A DNA stretch of 64,000 bases, taken from positions 62,001 to 126,000 of the forward strand of contig CAZMVB010000003.1 of the NCBI GenBank assembly GCA_964569795.1, given 5' to 3'. The position numbers and the translations under genes are program-made. Of this stretch, positions 62,201 to 64,000 are shown piece by piece (the first letter of the stretch is position 1; every line of letters starts with the position of its first letter). This stretch comes from JAHJDS01 sp964569795 (lineage in GTDB: Bacteria > Desulfobacterota > Desulfarculia > Desulfarculales > JAHJDS01). The notes below the pieces were generated by a model, which worked only from the letters and a program-made list of their open reading frames with translations, made no database searches and had not been told where the DNA came from.

Positions 62201-62644
62201 GGTCTCCGGATGTATCGTGATAGCGGGATTGAACTCCTCTTGTCTTTTTGTCATTGCGCGATGGGCAGCATTCTGCTGGACCTGGGCGACCTTGAGAAGG
62301 CCATGATTCATGCAGAACAGGCGGTGGGTCTGTCAAGAAAGAATAGCGAAAGGCATTTTGAAGCGGAAGCCATGATAACCCTGGGAAGAGTAATCGCCGC
62401 TACGGACAGAATGAAATTTGACGAGGCGCAGAGATTGATAATCGAGGGGCTGAATCTGCTCGATGAACTGCAAATAAGGTCGCGTTACGCCGTGGGTCTT
62501 TTCTATCTGGGTGAGCTTTACGCCAATGTCGGCCAAAGGGATAATGCCCTCGAGAACCTGAAAAGGGCCGAGGCCATGTTCCAGGAAATGGGCATGGACT
62601 ACTGGCCGGGCAAGACCAAAGAGGCGTTGGCTTCGCTACAATGA
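59276..62644 (+). CDS. Zinc-ribbon/class III cyclase/AAA ATPase/TPR signalling protein 2
   Basis: 1122 residues with the same plan as the protein at 29092. Two zinc ribbons (CPNC...CRKC, CPGC...CGGC) come first. The cyclase domain has FADVAGST, TGDGVMALFG and AVGDTTNLASRME, closer to the family norm than its paralogue. Walker A is GEAGVGKS and Walker B ILAIEDLHWID. The C-terminal half is TPR. The start and the last ~60 codons are nearly identical in DNA to the paralogue, while the TPR middle differs strongly, suggesting a diverged sensor on a conserved chassis. The ATG is preceded by GGGGGAGGC. It is the last intact gene of the island. Confidence 0.88.
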   Translation: MDCPNCQTENEESRKFCRKCGAKLSLVCPGCSFENLPGDAFCGGCGQDLSRSIKMPAIDFDQPRSYTPRHLADKILTSRSSIEGERKLVTVMFADVAGSTAMFGNLDPEEVHQIMDGCFKILMDEIHKYEGTINQFTGDGVMALFGAPVAHEDHAQRASHAALSIQKSMGEYGERVAKDYGIEFKMRIGLNSGPVIVGAIGDDLRMDYTAVGDTTNLASRMEGLAQPGTALLSMNTQHLVKDYFDLKSLGKLEVKGKGELQEAFELVKAGGAATRLEAAVARGLTKFVGRKNSMAALMGAYEKVKNGTGQVVGIVGEAGVGKSRLLFEFRNRLSQGKFGYLEGRCIHFGGAMPYLPILDILRSYFEIGEGEREVVIGKRVKERIIGLDEKLRGTLPPIQDLLSLRVKDEAYLKLEPKQRKEKVFEALRDLIFRGSQEQPLILAIEDLHWIDKTSEEFLDYLIGWLATVKVMLILVHRPEYTPQWGSKSYFSRIGLDQLTLKSSAELVKAILEGGETAPELSNLILNRAAGNPLFMEDLTHSLLENGSIQMKDQQYVLARIPADLHVPDTIQGIIAARIDRLEENLKRIMQVASVIGREFAFRILQAIIGMREDLKSQLLNLQGLEFIYEKSLFPELEYIFKHALTQEVAYNSLLSNRRKEIHKRIGGAIEELYAETLEEFYEVLAYHYSRGEELEKACHYLKLSGNKAARSHALWEAYAFYKEAVELLQRLPETGENKEELFKVIRSMRVPLTLLGFPEGSFKFFQQGETLAKELGNARNLAAIYSGIASYYSHAGNHLTALRYTEEGFEEARKAQDIELVMPLGQALSNTYSVTGQFEKIVLKMPEVINVVEKTERKSDFFAIVLNPYSYICGHCGLAWGYLGRFDKGKAYLEKALRNATQVDDSATLGITQLDYGVFFYAKGDFKAAEDHLEKSVALSEEAKFRVGVAMALCTLGHVHSFLGDPETGIRQAEEGLRMYRDSGIELLLSFCHCAMGSILLDLGDLEKAMIHAEQAVGLSRKNSERHFEAEAMITLGRVIAATDRMKFDEAQRLIIEGLNLLDELQIRSRYAVGLFYLGELYANVGQRDNALENLKRAEAMFQEMGMDYWPGKTKEALASLQ

Positions 62645-62695
62645 CCGGCCTAATGTCACCAATGGATGGGGAATAAAACATTCAAGAGTCAAGAG

Positions 62696-62752
62696 ATGAA
62701 ATGCACCAATTGCCAAGCTGAAAATCCTCCGGGCGTTAGGTTTTTCCGTTAG
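62696..62752 (+). pseudogene. Stub of a third zinc-ribbon signalling gene
   Basis: The short frame reads MKCTNCQAENPPGVRFFR and stops. It matches the first residues of the genes at 29092 and 59276 (M-C-x2-CQ-x2-N, then KFCR), but the second zinc knuckle is destroyed and nothing of the cyclase follows. It begins 52 bp after the stop of the paralogue. Confidence 0.6.
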
Positions 62753-62821
62753 TAAGCACTGCGTTACAGAATGCATGGGAATGGCATGGCCTAGGGGAAA
62801 TTAACCGGCTTGGAAAAAGTT

Positions 62822-62883
62822 GCTATATCCCGAACATACCTGGGCGAACATCGCCGTCGCGGGGAGTCAACATATATCTCTCA
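62822..62883 (+). repeat. Dispersed repeat, copy D (left end)
   Basis: CGAACATACCTGGGCGAACA, then GAGTCAACATATATCTCTC. One frame encodes YPEHTWANIAVAGSQHISL, aligning with YPEQTLADIALAESQNISL of copy B. No GTGGACC right end follows. Confidence 0.6.
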
Positions 62884-62941
62884 TATTTCGAGGCCAGCCG
62901 GTCCCCGGGCCCAAATCCCGAAACCCCATCCTCTGCTGTTT

Positions 62942-63034
62942 AGAAAGGTTGATTTTCGGCCTCCAATTTCGGGGCCTTGGATAGGCTCAGAGCCCCACTG
63001 GGGCGGCGGCGTTGTTTCGGAACAGTTTGCCCAT
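62942..63034 (+). repeat. Island-end repeat, right copy
   Basis: Begins AGAAAGGTTGATT and ends CAGTTTGCCCATG, as does the left copy at 22315-22407, in the same orientation and of equal length. Both share a CCCCACT block in the middle. It lies 43 bp before the end of the flanking CoA ligase gene. Confidence 0.45.
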
Positions 63035-63077
63035 GCGGATCAACCGATCAGGTCTTGTTACGCCTCCAAAGGCGCCC

Positions 63078-64000
63078 CTACTTTCCGGCCAGTTCCTTTT
63101 TTATCTCCCGCTTGAGTATCTTGCCGGAAGAACTCTTGGGCAGATCGTCCCTGACAATGAACTCCTTGGGGACCTTGAATCCGCTGAGCTTGGATTTCAG
63201 CAAGGCGCGCAACTCGCCGGCCTCGATTCTTTCTCCCGGCGCAGGGACGCACACCGCCACCACCCTTTCCCCGTACTCCGGGTCGGGCAGGCCGAACACG
63301 GAACACTCGGCCACCTGGGGGCACTCGAACAGGGCCTCCTCCACCTCCCGGGGATAAACGTTCTCGCCACCGGTAATGATCAAATCCTTGATCCGGTCCA
63401 CGATGAACAGGTATCCGCTCTCGTCCAGGTAACCCACGTCCCCGGACCGCAGCCAGTCGCCATAAAAGGCCTCTTCGGTGGCGTCGGCGGCCCCGAGGTA
63501 GCCCTTCATGACCCCCCGGCCCCGAATGCATATCTCGCCCCTTTCTCCCCGGGGCAGTTCGGTCCCCTGGGCGTCGCGGATACTGACCTCATTGGTCCCC
63601 ACCGTCTGACCAACCGACCCCACCACGTGGCGGCTGTAGTGATTAAAGGTGACCATGGAGGCGGTCTCGGTCATGCCGTAAGACTCGTGGATGGCCAGGC
63701 CGGTCCGCTCCCGCCATTCGCGCACCACCTCGCGGGCCATGGACGCGGCGGCGCTGAAGCAGTAACGCACCTGGCCCAGCTTGGCCTTGAGGTCGTCCAG
63801 CTGCAGGAGGCGCACGTAGATGGTGGGCACCGCGTAGAGCTTGGTGACCCCGTGCTCGCCGATGGCCGCCAGCACCTGGTTCAGGTCGAACTTGGGCAGG
63901 AGCACCAGCCCGCCGCCCATCAATACGGTGGCGTTCATGATGTGCATCTGGCCGAAGACATGGTTGAACGGCAGAAAACAAATGCCCCGATCTCGCTCCG
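63078..64000 (-). CDS. AMP-forming acyl-CoA ligase, C-terminal part (gene continues beyond the window)
   Basis: The frame is open to the window edge, so about 307 residues of the C-terminal part are present. They begin within RGICFLPFNHVFGQMHIMN, upstream of the ATG at 63947, which is therefore internal. Visible motifs are AVPTIYVRLLQL, SYGMTETASMV, WLRSGDVGYLDE, the hinge VDRIKDLIITGGENVYP and the catalytic Lys region KSSSGKILKREIK. It activates a carboxylic acid with ATP and CoA; the substrate, probably a fatty or aryl acid, is not clear. It marks the return to GC-rich backbone to the right of the island. Confidence 0.92.
   Translation of the reverse strand, partial: ERDRGICFLPFNHVFGQMHIMNATVLMGGGLVLLPKFDLNQVLAAIGEHGVTKLYAVPTIYVRLLQLDDLKAKLGQVRYCFSAAASMAREVVREWRERTGLAIHESYGMTETASMVTFNHYSRHVVGSVGQTVGTNEVSIRDAQGTELPRGERGEICIRGRGVMKGYLGAADATEEAFYGDWLRSGDVGYLDESGYLFIVDRIKDLIITGGENVYPREVEEALFECPQVAECSVFGLPDPEYGERVVAVCVPAPGERIEAGELRALLKSKLSGFKVPKEFIVRDDLPKSSSGKILKREIKKELAGK

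Larger units (their letters stand above)
62645..63077. other. Right boundary region of the island, no intact gene
   Basis: This 433-bp gap holds the stub of a third zinc-ribbon gene, repeat copy D and the right copy of the 93-bp end repeat, then the stop of the convergent CoA ligase. Confidence 0.55.

Overview
The window looks like a chromosomal segment of a GC-rich, probably anaerobic Gram-negative bacterium. The cell-wall elongation cluster (mreB, mreC, mreD, mrdA, rodA, then a bactofilin), a glycyl radical enzyme with its activase, several CoA ligases, a selenium-type molybdenum hydroxylase operon and many GTG/TTG starts suggest a Desulfobacterota-like (deltaproteobacterial) genome. This assignment is inference from gene content only.

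Left part (1-22 kb), mostly backbone. It holds the 3' end of an ADP-forming acyl-CoA synthetase, an AT-rich orphan SIR2-like gene followed by palindromic repeats, a LUD-domain protein, a secreted ankyrin protein, and a class III cyclase/TolB/TPR signalling protein followed by a stub of a second one. A glycyl radical enzyme/activase pair is divergent from mreBCD-mrdA-rodA. Then come a bactofilin, an MBL-fold hydrolase, an acyl-CoA dehydrogenase, a small lipoprotein, an MscS channel and a fatty acyl-CoA ligase.

Middle and right part (22.2-63.05 kb), an accessory island. It starts beside the 3' end of a tmRNA/tRNA-like gene with its own terminator. Its two ends carry a weakly similar ~93-bp direct repeat (22315 and 62942). 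Inside, modules are separated by copies of dispersed repeats. (a) 22.7-28.0 kb: a putative RiPP cluster with three paralogous radical SAM/SPASM proteins and two tandemly duplicated 64-residue precursor-like peptides ending in a Cys/aromatic-rich core. (b) 29.1-32.5 and 59.3-62.6 kb: two large paralogous zinc-ribbon/cyclase/AAA/TPR proteins that share their upstream DNA. (c) 32.6-35.7 kb: two amidohydrolase paralogues. (d) 37.1-58.4 kb: a one-direction locus with an XRE-cupin regulator, a five-gene branched-chain-amino-acid/amide-type ABC importer, a molybdenum hydroxylase whose large subunit is split in two, a zinc-ribbon protein, a triple-RidA fusion, a zinc alcohol dehydrogenase, a cyclase-family hydrolase, an ADP-forming acyl-CoA synthetase, a BKACE enzyme, hydroxylase maturation genes (molybdopterin-binding protein, MoxR ATPase, CoxE-like vWA protein, YqeB-like protein) and a truncated glycerate kinase.

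How it fits together: module (d) reads as import, hydroxylation, ring or amide hydrolysis, imine handling, thioester formation and acetyl-CoA-dependent beta-keto-acid cleavage of an unknown, perhaps N-heterocyclic, compound. The split hydroxylase with a YqeB-type factor recalls the selenium-containing nicotinate dehydrogenase of Eubacterium barkeri, but the downstream enzymes do not match the known nicotinate route. The RiPP-like cluster has no visible exporter or protease nearby. Three signalling genes, at 4.0, 29.1 and 59.3 kb, share a ~25-bp upstream element about 145-150 bp before their start codons. The window ends inside another AMP-forming CoA ligase on the minus strand.
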